Of a DNA stretch of 8,893 bases, positions 1-6,518 are shown one piece after another. Position 1 is the first letter of the stretch. Each line of letters starts with the position of its first letter. The DNA lies in contig JAUSKV010000110.1 in assembly GCA_030646745.1 (NCBI GenBank), positions 1 to 8,893 on the forward strand, written 5' to 3'. The stretch comes from Sulfurimonas sp. (GTDB lineage Bacteria; Campylobacterota; Campylobacteria; Campylobacterales; Sulfurimonadaceae). Under the pieces are notes generated by a model that saw only the letters and a program-made list of their open reading frames with translations, was not told where the DNA came from and made no database searches. The translations under genes and the position numbers were made by a program.

Positions 1-221
1 TCCGTGACCGTAAGCAAAATAAACGCGAATTCCGTAAATTATGGATTGTTCGTATTAATGCTGCTTGTCGTTTAAATGGAATGAACTATTCAACTTTCAT
101 AAATGGACTTCATAAATCTGGTATCGAACTTGACCGTAAAATTCTTGCTGATATGGCGATGAATGATGCAACAGCATTTAGTGCAGTTGCAGAAGCTTCA
201 AAAGCAGCACTTAGCAAATAA
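1..221 (+). CDS. rplT: 50S ribosomal protein L20, C-terminal part
   Basis: This is the 3' part of the gene for ribosomal protein L20, which binds 23S rRNA early in large-subunit assembly. The open frame enters from the left edge (first whole codon at 3) and gives 72 residues before TAA at 219-221. Visible L20 hallmarks are [20 protein letters not shown] followed by a segment reading [12 protein letters not shown] and then [17 protein letters not shown]20 is usually about 118 residues, so roughly the first 45 lie outside the window. In most bacteria rplT ends an infC-rpmI-rplT operon; the upstream genes cannot be seen here. The stop codon lies inside an inverted repeat that probably belongs to the terminator. 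Identification is firm. Confidence 0.97.
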   Translation, partial: RDRKQNKREFRKLWIVRINAACRLNGMNYSTFINGLHKSGIELDRKILADMAMNDATAFSAVAEASKAALSK

Positions 222-256
222 AGTTTAAAGACCTTTTGGTCTTTAGCTTTGCTAAA
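211..256 (+). terminator. Nested hairpins after rplT, probable terminator
   Basis: An inner perfect hairpin has stem AAAGACC (227-233), loop TTTT and stem GGTCTTT (238-244). An outer 8-bp inverted repeat, TTAGCAAA (211-218) with TTTGCTAA (248-255), encloses it and includes the last rplT codons and part of the stop. A third hairpin, TTTAGC (242-247) / GCTAAA (251-256), competes with the other two. The sequence then reads TATTTCT, only a weak U-tract. The position right after rplT, convergent with the chemoreceptor gene, fits a terminator, possibly bidirectional. The structure is read by eye and was not folded. Confidence 0.7.
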
Positions 257-327
257 TATTTCTAACCTTCATTATATTAAATCCATTTTAAAAATATTGT
301 TCAGCGTAATAACTCTGTTTCCACATA

Positions 328-342
328 CCGTGACATGCACGG
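328..342. repeat. Short inverted repeat in rplT/MCP intergenic gap
   Basis: CCGTG (328-332) and CACGG (338-342) form a perfect 5-bp stem with loop ACATG. It lies between the convergent rplT and chemoreceptor genes, about 20 nt past the chemoreceptor stop on the - strand. No T-run follows on either strand, so it is not a clear intrinsic terminator. The rest of the gap (257-363) shows no ORF or RNA gene that I recognise. Confidence 0.35.
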
Positions 343-363
343 AATGAAGAGAAGTTTTAGATA

Positions 364-2340
364 TTAAACTTTAAATTTATGCAGTGTATTTTGAAGTTTT
401 TGTGAATCTGAAGAGAGCGTTTTAGCAGTCTCTTCTACCGTCACTCTTAGTTTTGTATTTTTAGAACTTATCTCTATAACCTCGTCCATATCAGCGATTA
501 GCTCTTTAGTTTTTGTAGCAATGTATGTACTTTGGTGCATAACATCCGTTGATTTGTCTCGCGTAATAGATAGATTATTTTTTGTCTCTTGTGAGGAGGC
601 AATGAGCTCTTGAGCTGAATCTGCAATGTTGTGCATATTTTGTGAAGTTTTATCGGTTTCTCCGGAAATCTCTACAACATTCTGCGTAATGAGATTTACA
701 TTTGCGCTTATCTCACTTAAACTTTTTTGTGTTCTCTCTGCCAGTTTACGCACTTCATCTGCTACAACTGCAAATCCTCTTCCATTTTCGCCGGCTCTAG
801 CTGCTTCAATTGCGGCATTCAGCGCTAAAAGATTTGTCTGTTCCGCAATATCGGAGATAATGCTTAAAACTTCTTTGATATTTTTAGCCTGTTCAGTTAA
901 GGATGAAACCTTATGTGCTAATTCTTCTTGATGGATACTCCCTCTTTCTATTGAGCTAACTACCAAGTCTAGTTTACCTATGAATCCATCTAAGACATTA
1001 TATGTTTTATCTAAATCCTCAGTTACTGTTATGGAAGACTCTTCAACATTATCCAATCTACTTCCAACTTCAGAAACTAGAATATTTATGCTTGCTATTT
1101 TGGCATCTGTAAATTTACTGTTTGCTGTCAAATCATTAACAACTTCATTTAACTTATTGCTCTCAGAAGAGGTTGAAGAGGCAACTTCAATAGAGTCATT
1201 GACACTCTGTTTAAATGCGATTATCATAACATGTATGGCTTTGGAGATTTGTGATATTTCATCTTGCCCCGGAACAATTATGTCACATGTTAAATCAAGG
1301 TCACGAGAAACACATTCGATTTTTTCTAAGCTTGAGTGAACACTTTTATTTACTCCGTTGCTTATAAACAAGATTATAATAAAAATCAAAATAGTAAAGA
1401 TAGTGTAGCTAAAGAGTGTTATAGTTGTTCTAGTTTGTGAAGCTGATTTTAACTGCCCAAGCAAGAGAGAATTTTGCAGAGAAATCTCATCATCCACCTC
1501 TTTTAATAAATCAATTTTCTTTGAAATTGTTTTAAACCAAGTAACACTATCTACTCCAAATTCACCGGTAATTGCTTTGCTTTTTGCGATTTCTCTCATC
1601 TTGTTAACTTCTTCTATAGAAGAATCGTTGAGTTTATTTTTGTAAAAAGCTTTTGTGCTGTCACTTGCCATAACAAAAGCTGCGTCAAGATAGCTATCTT
1701 GTTCTGCAACAAGAGTTATCCATTTAGCAAACATTCCCTCACCAAATTTATCTGCTGCAAAAGTTCCACTTAACACTGCTCTCTCTATTCCTGCTCTCTC
1801 TTTAGATTTTAAAAAGTTAGTGTAAGTGTCCAACGCTTTTACAAGTTCAGGAGTGCTTGCCAATTTTGCTGTTAATGAGACTATATTTAAAATCTTACTA
1901 TTCATATTCGTATAGTAAGCCACCGTGTCTTTAGAACTTATGCTTAGTGCGTCCACTTGTGTTCGAATAGTGTCTATTTTACCCATCTCTGTTGAAAAAG
2001 CTGAAATCTCCGACTTTAACTCATCAGGAAAAGAGTTTAAATCAAGTGTTGCAATATAAGAATTTAACGCTTTATTTTTTTCTGTAGTGAGAGGTCTCTG
2101 TTTTGGTAAGATATCCGTAAACTCTTTACCTTTTGAGCCAATAAAACCAGCGCTTGCACCTCTCTCTTTCTGGGTTTCATGTATAAGAAGACTTAGCCTT
2201 TGAGAGAGAACATTCAGCTCTTCGGCTTGTTTTATAAAAGCTTTATCAGACACAGCATCTTTTATACTTAATCCTATTATCACCAATGAAAAAGCTAAAA
2301 CCATTGCCAAAATGATATTTAATTTATATTTAATCGTCAT
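364..2340 (-). CDS. Methyl-accepting chemotaxis protein with NIT sensor domain
   Basis: This is a transmembrane chemoreceptor of 658 aa. A first membrane segment lies at about 8-26. A periplasmic domain of about 270 residues follows, with two NIT-domain (nitrate/nitrite-sensor family) signatures: [11 protein letters not shown] near 57-67 and [16 protein letters not shown] near 180-195. The second membrane segment is about 307-328, then a HAMP region to about 380 with its usual acidic pair D360-E361. The cytoplasmic coiled coil has the conserved signalling tip at 497-537 ([19 protein letters not shown], then [18 protein letters not shown]), which contacts CheA and CheW. No CheR/CheB-binding pentapeptide is seen; the protein ends HKFKV. 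It starts 2 nt after the STAS-like gene, with an AAAAAGG ribosome site inside that gene's end, so the two are co-translated. The NIT ligand, nitrate or nitrite, is a family inference and is not shown here. Confidence 0.93.
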   Translation of the reverse strand: MTIKYKLNIILAMVLAFSLVIIGLSIKDAVSDKAFIKQAEELNVLSQRLSLLIHETQKERGASAGFIGSKGKEFTDILPKQRPLTTEKNKALNSYIATLDLNSFPDELKSEISAFSTEMGKIDTIRTQVDALSISSKDTVAYYTNMNSKILNIVSLTAKLASTPELVKALDTYTNFLKSKERAGIERAVLSGTFAADKFGEGMFAKWITLVAEQDSYLDAAFVMASDSTKAFYKNKLNDSSIEEVNKMREIAKSKAITGEFGVDSVTWFKTISKKIDLLKEVDDEISLQNSLLLGQLKSASQTRTTITLFSYTIFTILIFIIILFISNGVNKSVHSSLEKIECVSRDLDLTCDIIVPGQDEISQISKAIHVMIIAFKQSVNDSIEVASSTSSESNKLNEVVNDLTANSKFTDAKIASINILVSEVGSRLDNVEESSITVTEDLDKTYNVLDGFIGKLDLVVSSIERGSIHQEELAHKVSSLTEQAKNIKEVLSIISDIAEQTNLLALNAAIEAARAGENGRGFAVVADEVRKLAERTQKSLSEISANVNLITQNVVEISGETDKTSQNMHNIADSAQELIASSQETKNNLSITRDKSTDVMHQSTYIATKTKELIADMDEVIEISSKNTKLRVTVEETAKTLSSDSQKLQNTLHKFKV

Positions 2341-2342
2341 GC

Positions 2343-2630
2343 TTAAACCTTTTTGAGATTAAAAACAGAGGTAAGATTTAAATCATCTAAAAGTTCATAA
2401 AGTTGTTTGTCTCCGACATTTACTTGCACATTTATCTTATCTTTTAAGATAAGTTTATTAAAGTAACCTATGACAGCAGATGTAAGTGATAGAGAGTTTT
2501 TAATATCAATAACTATACTTTTGTTGCTTGCGATTAAAGAGTCAACACTGTTTTTTATGCTCTGAAAATCACCGATTGTTTTGATATTTCCGTCTATAAT
2601 AATTCTATTTGAGCTTGTAGATATATTCAT
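2343..2630 (-). CDS. Small STAS-like domain protein
   Basis: A 95-aa soluble protein with the pattern of a STAS (anti-sigma-factor antagonist) domain. It has an N-terminal strand (NRIIIDGNI), a helix, a central hydrophobic strand SIVIDIKN (38-45), a segment [13 protein letters not shown] (48-60), then strand INVQVNVG and a closing helix [16 protein letters not shown]. The segment at 48-60 sits where SpoIIAA-type proteins carry their D-S-S-G phosphorylation loop. S51 can be aligned to the phosphoserine by eye, but the preceding Asp is Thr and the Gly is Val. AGGA at 2639-2642, 8 nt before the ATG, supports the start. No signal peptide or membrane segment is present. It is translated immediately ahead of the NIT chemoreceptor, so a signalling role with that receptor is inferred. 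No anti-sigma kinase or PP2C phosphatase partner lies in view. STAS-like fold fairly likely; function unknown. Confidence 0.75.
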   Translation of the reverse strand: MNISTSSNRIIIDGNIKTIGDFQSIKNSVDSLIASNKSIVIDIKNSLSLTSAVIGYFNKLILKDKINVQVNVGDKQLYELLDDLNLTSVFNLKKV

Positions 2631-2665
2631 GACATAAATCCTGCTGTTAATTTAAAAATAGGTTT

Positions 2666-2692
2666 ATATTATCTAAGTTTCAGCTTTTTTTT
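2666..2692 (-). promoter_or_regulatory. Candidate promoter of the STAS-MCP pair
   Basis: On the - strand the 73-nt gap between rarA and the STAS gene has an A8 tract (2685-2692) and, about 12 nt further, overlapping -10-like boxes GATAAT (2668-2673) and TAATAT (2666-2671). That would give a leader of about 30 nt before the ATG. AT-rich tracts upstream of a -10 box, without a -35 hexamer, are usual for Campylobacterota sigma-70 promoters. A sigma-28 promoter was considered because this is a chemotaxis gene, but no convincing CGATA-type box with correct spacing is seen. Confidence 0.35.
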
Positions 2693-2695
2693 ATT

Positions 2696-2717
2696 GACCT
2701 ATATCAAGACCTATCAA
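2696..2717. repeat. Imperfect tandem direct repeat at the end of rarA
   Basis: GACCTATATCAA (2696-2707) is followed directly by GACCTATCAA (2708-2717), the same unit with a 2-nt deletion. The repeat spans the rarA stop codon (2704-2706) and the start of the gap upstream of the STAS gene. It could be a slippage product or a paired binding site; two copies are too few to decide. Confidence 0.5.
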
Positions 2718-3909
2718 ATACTAAATCAATCCACTCTTTCATCTTTTTCTCATAGCCGATACTTTTTAGTTCAACGAACTTGAGTAGTTTTGAGAGATAT
2801 TTCTGTTTTACATAGCCACCAAAGTCATGGGGATATAAGTAGTTTTGATGGTTGTTTGTAATATTTTTTGGAATCTCTAGCATGATTCCATCGTTAACCG
2901 CTTGAAGCGCTGCGTTAATCGCCAGATATGCTGAATTTGATTTTGGAGAGGCACACAAATAGATAACTGCTTGAGCCAAAATGATTCTAGCTTCAGGATA
3001 ACCGATTTTTGAGACGCTTGTCATAGCAGAAGTACAGAGAGTAAGAGCCTGCGGGTTCGCATTTCCTATATCTTCACTCGCTAAAATAACTAACCTTCTT
3101 GCGATAAATTCCGCACTCTCTCCTCCGTCAATCAGTCTTGCAAGGTAGTAGATGCCGGCGTCCATGTCAGAGCCTCTGATGGATTTAATCATGGCACTTG
3201 CCAAATCATAATGGACACCCGCTTCACTGCTTCCTGCGGAAAGTGCGCTTGGTCTAAGAGATTTTAACAGCTCAAGTGTTACATGTCTGCTTATATTTGA
3301 TGCAAACTCTAAAAGTTTCAGCATCGCTCTTGCATCACCGCCGCTGCTTGCAACAAGATACTCTTTTGCGTCTTCATCCAAAGTTATCTCATTCTTTTCA
3401 TACCCAGCCGAGGAACTTTTACATGCCAAGTTTAAGAGATTTTTTAACGCATCGTTTGTTATGTGCTTTATCTCAAAAAGCATAGAACGGGAACGAATAG
3501 CCGAGGTGAGCGAAAAGAAGGGATTTTCTGTTGAAGCGCCTATAACCAAAATAGAGTTATTCTCCATAACGGGAAGTAGAACTTCCTGCTGATTTTTAGC
3601 CAATCTATGGACTTCATCTATAAAAATAAGAGGTTTCTCTAGGGTATTTTTGTATTGGTCAAAGATTTTTCTTAAATTTTCGATTTTGATAGAGGTGGCG
3701 TTGAATTCATAAAACGGGAGCTGCATGCTCTTTGCAATAACTCTGGCGATAGTCGTTTTTCCACACCCCGCAGGTCCATAAAAAAAGCTGTGTCCCAGAA
3801 CACCCTTCTCACAAAGAATGCGAAGAGGGGCATTTGCACCGGCTAGATGTTCTTGTCCGACTATCTCATCAAAGTTTTTTGGTCGTAGAGAAAGAGTAAA
3901 ATCTCGCAA
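2704..3909 (-). CDS. rarA: Replication-associated recombination protein A (AAA+ ATPase)
   Basis: A cytoplasmic AAA+ ATPase of the RarA/MgsA (WRNIP1) family, related to clamp loaders, which acts at stalled forks and single-stranded gaps. Seen in 401 aa: the N-terminal LRPKNFDEIVGQEHL, Walker A GPAGCGKT (45-52), Walker B LIFIDEVHR (94-102), sensor-1 GASTENP (124-130) and an arginine-finger region RSRS (139-142). The family-specific middle carries HYDLASAMIKSIRGSDMDA and ARRLVILASEDIGNANPQAL (233-289), and the C-terminal tetramerisation region has YLYPHDFGGYVKQKYL (357-372). Length is typical to slightly short. The start is TTG (3909-3907): no ATG or GTG precedes it in frame near the family N-terminus. 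GGGGAG lies about 10 nt upstream, inside rluB, whose stop is 2 nt before. Translational coupling to rluB is therefore likely. The last residues (DRS) lie in a short tandem repeat. Identification is firm; start fairly sure. Confidence 0.95.
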   Translation of the reverse strand: MRDFTLSLRPKNFDEIVGQEHLAGANAPLRILCEKGVLGHSFFYGPAGCGKTTIARVIAKSMQLPFYEFNATSIKIENLRKIFDQYKNTLEKPLIFIDEVHRLAKNQQEVLLPVMENNSILVIGASTENPFFSLTSAIRSRSMLFEIKHITNDALKNLLNLACKSSSAGYEKNEITLDEDAKEYLVASSGGDARAMLKLLEFASNISRHVTLELLKSLRPSALSAGSSEAGVHYDLASAMIKSIRGSDMDAGIYYLARLIDGGESAEFIARRLVILASEDIGNANPQALTLCTSAMTSVSKIGYPEARIILAQAVIYLCASPKSNSAYLAINAALQAVNDGIMLEIPKNITNNHQNYLYPHDFGGYVKQKYLSKLLKFVELKSIGYEKKMKEWIDLVFDRS

Positions 3910-3911
3910 GT

Positions 3912-4700
3912 TTACTTCACTCCCCTCTCTTTTGCCTTTTTGTTTTCCTCTTTCATAAATGTAAAAAGAGCTGAATATTCACTTCTTGTCAAAAATCTTG
4001 TTTTGCCGGTTGGAAGATTATTTAACTCAACCTCTGCAAAACTTATTCTTTTGAGGTCGGCTACTTCTGCACCGAAGTGTGCAAAGAATCTTCTGATTTC
4101 ACGGTTTTGACCCTCAGCAATTGCTATTTTCAAAATAGAGTAGTTGTGTTCGCTTTTTTGGATTTTATAGCCCAAAAAAGGTGCGAAAGTCATAGATGTA
4201 ATCGTGCTATGAGAGTGACCTCCGGCAGATGCATCTTTTAGCTCTAAGCCGTTTTGCATTGCCCCTTCCATCTCATTTGTAACTGGACCTTTAATTTTTA
4301 CCTTGTAAATTCTCTCCAAGTTTGAAGTCATAAGAGCCGTTGCAATTTTTGAGGCATCTGTCAGAAGCAGAACTCCCTCCGTCGCATAATCAAGTCTTCC
4401 AACCGGAACAAAGTGTTTGTACTGTTTATCGAGAGTATCGTAGATAGTTCTTCTGCCTTTTGGGTCGGTTTTTGTTACAAGCTCACCCTTTGGTTTGTTA
4501 TAAACAATAACCGTGTATTTATCCTGTGGAGTTACAGGCTTTCCGCTTATGTAAACCACATCTTTTTTTTCATCCACCTGTGTTGCAGGATTGTCCTGTA
4601 TCTCACCGTTTATTCTTACATAGCCACTCTGAATAGCAGCGTCTGCTTCGCGTCTTGAGTAGCTCGAATTGTGAGCAATATATTTGTTTAATCGCATCAT
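3912..4700 (-). CDS. rluB: rRNA pseudouridine synthase, RsuA/RluB family
   Basis: An enzyme converting a specific uridine of ribosomal RNA to pseudouridine; RluB acts on 23S rRNA U2605 (E. coli numbering). The 262-aa protein has an N-terminal S4 RNA-binding domain (about 3-50, RLNKYIAHNSSYSRREAD) and the catalytic domain. The latter shows the motif GRLDYATEGVLLLTD (101-115), with catalytic Asp at 104, YNKPKG (67-72) and the C-terminal EGQNREIRRFF (196-206). The tail is lysine-rich (KEENKKAKERGVK). Its ATG overlaps the kdsD stop by 1 nt (TAATG), with AAAAAGG about 9 nt upstream inside kdsD. A second ATG follows directly and could be used, but its spacing is poorer. The RsuA, RluE and RluF branches share these motifs, so the exact target nucleotide is inferred. 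It is the middle gene of the kdsD-rluB-rarA run. Confidence 0.92.
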   Translation of the reverse strand: MMRLNKYIAHNSSYSRREADAAIQSGYVRINGEIQDNPATQVDEKKDVVYISGKPVTPQDKYTVIVYNKPKGELVTKTDPKGRRTIYDTLDKQYKHFVPVGRLDYATEGVLLLTDASKIATALMTSNLERIYKVKIKGPVTNEMEGAMQNGLELKDASAGGHSHSTITSMTFAPFLGYKIQKSEHNYSILKIAIAEGQNREIRRFFAHFGAEVADLKRISFAEVELNNLPTGKTRFLTRSEYSALFTFMKEENKKAKERGVK

Positions 4701-5662
4701 TATGATATGCCTTTTTCAATCAAGGTGTGGATATGAAGCACACCTTTTATCTTTTTATTTTTATCTGTAATTACTAAAAGTTGTATTTTTTTCTCTTCTA
4801 TTAGAACGAGTGCTTCACTTGCCAACATGTTTTCATCTTCGCATGTTGTAGGGTTTTTTGTAGCATACTCCAAAACATTTGCTTCAAGTGAAAAATCATC
4901 TCTCAAAAGTGCGCGGCGAATATCGCCATCACTTACAAGTGCCACAAGTCTCTCTTGTTCATCTACGACCAAAACTGTACCTAACCTGCCATGGCTAATT
5001 TCAAGAATCGCTTCTTTAACTTTTGCCTCTTTGCCCACTATCGGTAAATCTTTGGTTCGCATGAGGTTGCTTACTTTTACAAACAGCTTTTTGCCTAAAG
5101 CTCCACCGGGATGAAACGAGGCAAAATCACTCTTCTTAAAATTTTTTGCTCGCATGAGACAAACCGCAAGTGCATCGCCTAAAGCCAGAGTAAGAGTCGT
5201 TGAACTCGTTGGTGCAATGTCCAGCGGACAAGCCTCTTTCTCTACAACTACGGCGATAACTAAATCGCTGAATCTTCCAAGGGTAGAGTTTGAATCTCTC
5301 GTCATGCCGATAATAGGAGTGCCGAATCTTTTGATGTGAGGCAAAATGGAGCTAAGTTCTTCACTCTCGCCACTGTAGCTAATGGCAATAACTGCATCAT
5401 CCTTACTAATCATCCCTAAATCGCCATGAAGTGCTTCTGTGGGGTGAAGAAAAAAGCTAGGAGTTCCGGTAGAAGCAAAAGTTGCAGCCATCTTTGCACC
5501 AATAAGCCCACTCTTTCCAACGCCGGTAACTATAAGTTTACCTTTGCATGCGAGTATCAGCTCCACGGCATCTGCAAAAACATCATTCATATTTTTTGAT
5601 GCTTGTAGGAGAGCCGATGCTTCAATATTTAAAGTTTCTTGTGCAATCTCTTTGTAATTCAT
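4700..5662 (-). CDS. kdsD: Arabinose-5-phosphate isomerase (KpsF/GutQ/KdsD)
   Basis: Interconverts D-ribulose 5-phosphate and D-arabinose 5-phosphate, the first committed step to KDO of lipopolysaccharide (or capsule). The 320-aa protein has an N-terminal SIS sugar-isomerase domain (about 35-170) with TGVGKSGLIGAKMAATFAST (46-65), HPTEALHGDLGM and SGESEEL. Two CBS domains fill about 197-320. By eye, and with a constant offset of 9 from E. coli KdsD numbering as I remember it, the active-site residues are K50, E102, E143 and H184. Full length for the family. The ATG is preceded by TATAAT only 6 nt away and no good Shine-Dalgarno sequence, which suggests a leaderless message. The next Met (25) would cut into the family N-terminus. 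First gene of the run into rluB and rarA. Whether it serves LPS or capsule (the kpsF name) cannot be told, as no capsule genes are adjacent. Confidence 0.95.
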   Translation of the reverse strand: MNYKEIAQETLNIEASALLQASKNMNDVFADAVELILACKGKLIVTGVGKSGLIGAKMAATFASTGTPSFFLHPTEALHGDLGMISKDDAVIAISYSGESEELSSILPHIKRFGTPIIGMTRDSNSTLGRFSDLVIAVVVEKEACPLDIAPTSSTTLTLALGDALAVCLMRAKNFKKSDFASFHPGGALGKKLFVKVSNLMRTKDLPIVGKEAKVKEAILEISHGRLGTVLVVDEQERLVALVSDGDIRRALLRDDFSLEANVLEYATKNPTTCEDENMLASEALVLIEEKKIQLLVITDKNKKIKGVLHIHTLIEKGIS

Positions 5663-5668
5663 AGCGAA

Positions 5669-5674
5669 ATTATA
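5669..5674 (-). promoter_or_regulatory. -10 box of kdsD, near-leaderless
   Basis: A perfect TATAAT on the - strand, separated from the kdsD ATG by 6 nt (TTCGCT). Transcription would begin at or within a nucleotide or two of the start codon. No -35 consensus is evident. An alternative promoter further upstream in the divergent gap cannot be excluded. Confidence 0.6.
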
Positions 5675-5747
5675 CCCGTTTTCATTTCATATTTGTCGTT
5701 TAAATAGTTTACGCAAAACATAAAGTTAAAGAAACTTAGAGATAAGA

Positions 5748-5781
5748 TATAATTACCACTAAAAAAATTTCGGAGAAAATT
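5748..5781 (+). promoter_or_regulatory. -10 box and ribosome site of the ATPase-nnr unit
   Basis: A perfect TATAAT at 5748-5753 on the + strand lies 28 nt before the ATG at 5782. GGAG at 5772-5775 with 6 nt spacing is a good ribosome site that fixes the start. Transcription would begin near 5760. No convincing -35 is present; GTTAAA at 5725-5730, 17 nt upstream, matches only weakly. This promoter diverges from that of kdsD. Confidence 0.65.
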
Positions 5782-6516
5782 ATGAAAAATGTTATAGGAA
5801 AATTTGAGAGTAGTATAAATGCATTGAAGCTTGAGGAGAGAGCACTTCGTTATAATACTTTGATTTTGGCAGAAGAGGGTGCTGGCAAAACGAACCTTGC
5901 ATGTAAGATAAGAAATTATGTAGTTGATAGCGGTGTTGCGACTTTGTACCTCGATTTTGCGGATTCTAATGTGGATGAAATAGAGTCAAGATACAAAAAT
6001 GAGCATTTTAATTATATAAGATTTGATGAGAGCGATGCGTTTAAAATAGAGCTTGATAAATTGATAGCAGATAGAAAACACATCTACATGGCGGTTGACC
6101 CTCGCCACTTCTCGAACAAAAGAGATATTACAAGTAAACTCACACAAACGCTTCAAACGCAGGGGCTTTTAGAAAATTACTACTACTTTTTCCACGATAT
6201 TAAAAATTTGGATGGTTTTTACACAAAATTTGAAGACTTTTTGCTCTACATGCTTGGATTTTTAAATCTCAAAAAATATGGTTTTACATTTTTGGCACAG
6301 CCGCATGAAATTTTTGAAAACCCGCAGCTCAAACTGCTTTTCACATTTTTGTATCTTGGTAAATGCTCAAATTTAGAGTATTACAACACGGCACAGCTAA
6401 AAACTTTAGCAAAAAACGAGTTTTTCCACCAGTACCGAACATCCCACCGTACGCTTCTTTTCAATAATATTATAAGCAATTTAGTTAAAATTGATGAGTA
6501 TGTTGCAAAAGATTAG
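5782..6516 (+). CDS. Uncharacterised P-loop ATPase
   Basis: I do not recognise a named family for this 244-aa soluble protein. It has a P-loop AEEGAGKT (30-37, K36/T37; the first Gly is Ala) preceded by a hydrophobic strand (YNTLILA). A second strand, ATLYLDFAD (53-61), follows. HIYMAVDPRHF (100-110) is a candidate Walker B-like strand ending in D105, and YGFTFLAQPHEIF (166-178) is a strand that could act as sensor 1. This layout resembles small ASCE-type ATPases such as the HerA/VirD4 or AAA groups, but none is assigned. No signal peptide or membrane segment; the C-terminal half is rich in Phe and Tyr. The start is fixed by GGAG 6 nt upstream and a TATAAT promoter. Its stop lies 2 nt before nnr, so the two are co-transcribed; whether they work together is unknown. 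Gene call firm, function open. Confidence 0.85.
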   Translation: MKNVIGKFESSINALKLEERALRYNTLILAEEGAGKTNLACKIRNYVVDSGVATLYLDFADSNVDEIESRYKNEHFNYIRFDESDAFKIELDKLIADRKHIYMAVDPRHFSNKRDITSKLTQTLQTQGLLENYYYFFHDIKNLDGFYTKFEDFLLYMLGFLNLKKYGFTFLAQPHEIFENPQLKLLFTFLYLGKCSNLEYYNTAQLKTLAKNEFFHQYRTSHRTLLFNNIISNLVKIDEYVAKD

Positions 6517-6518
6517 AG

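Noticed and set aside
626..1339. Two + strand open frames antisense to the chemoreceptor gene (626-931, 980-1339)
   Set aside because: They mirror the coding strand of a clear MCP, have no ribosome site or recognisable protein pattern, and are explained by codon composition.
2685..2692. T8 run on the + strand as a terminator
   Set aside because: No gene is transcribed on the + strand there; on the - strand it is an A-tract that better fits the upstream part of a promoter.
2660..2700. Sigma-28 (flagellar) promoter for the STAS-MCP pair
   Set aside because: A TAAA-like element and GATAA can be found but the spacing and the core box do not fit well; the AT-rich sequence makes such matches likely by chance.
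4413..5339. + strand open frames opposite rluB and kdsD (4413-4658, 4827-5114, 5154-5339)
   Set aside because: They lie fully inside well-supported genes on the other strand and their translations look like nothing known.
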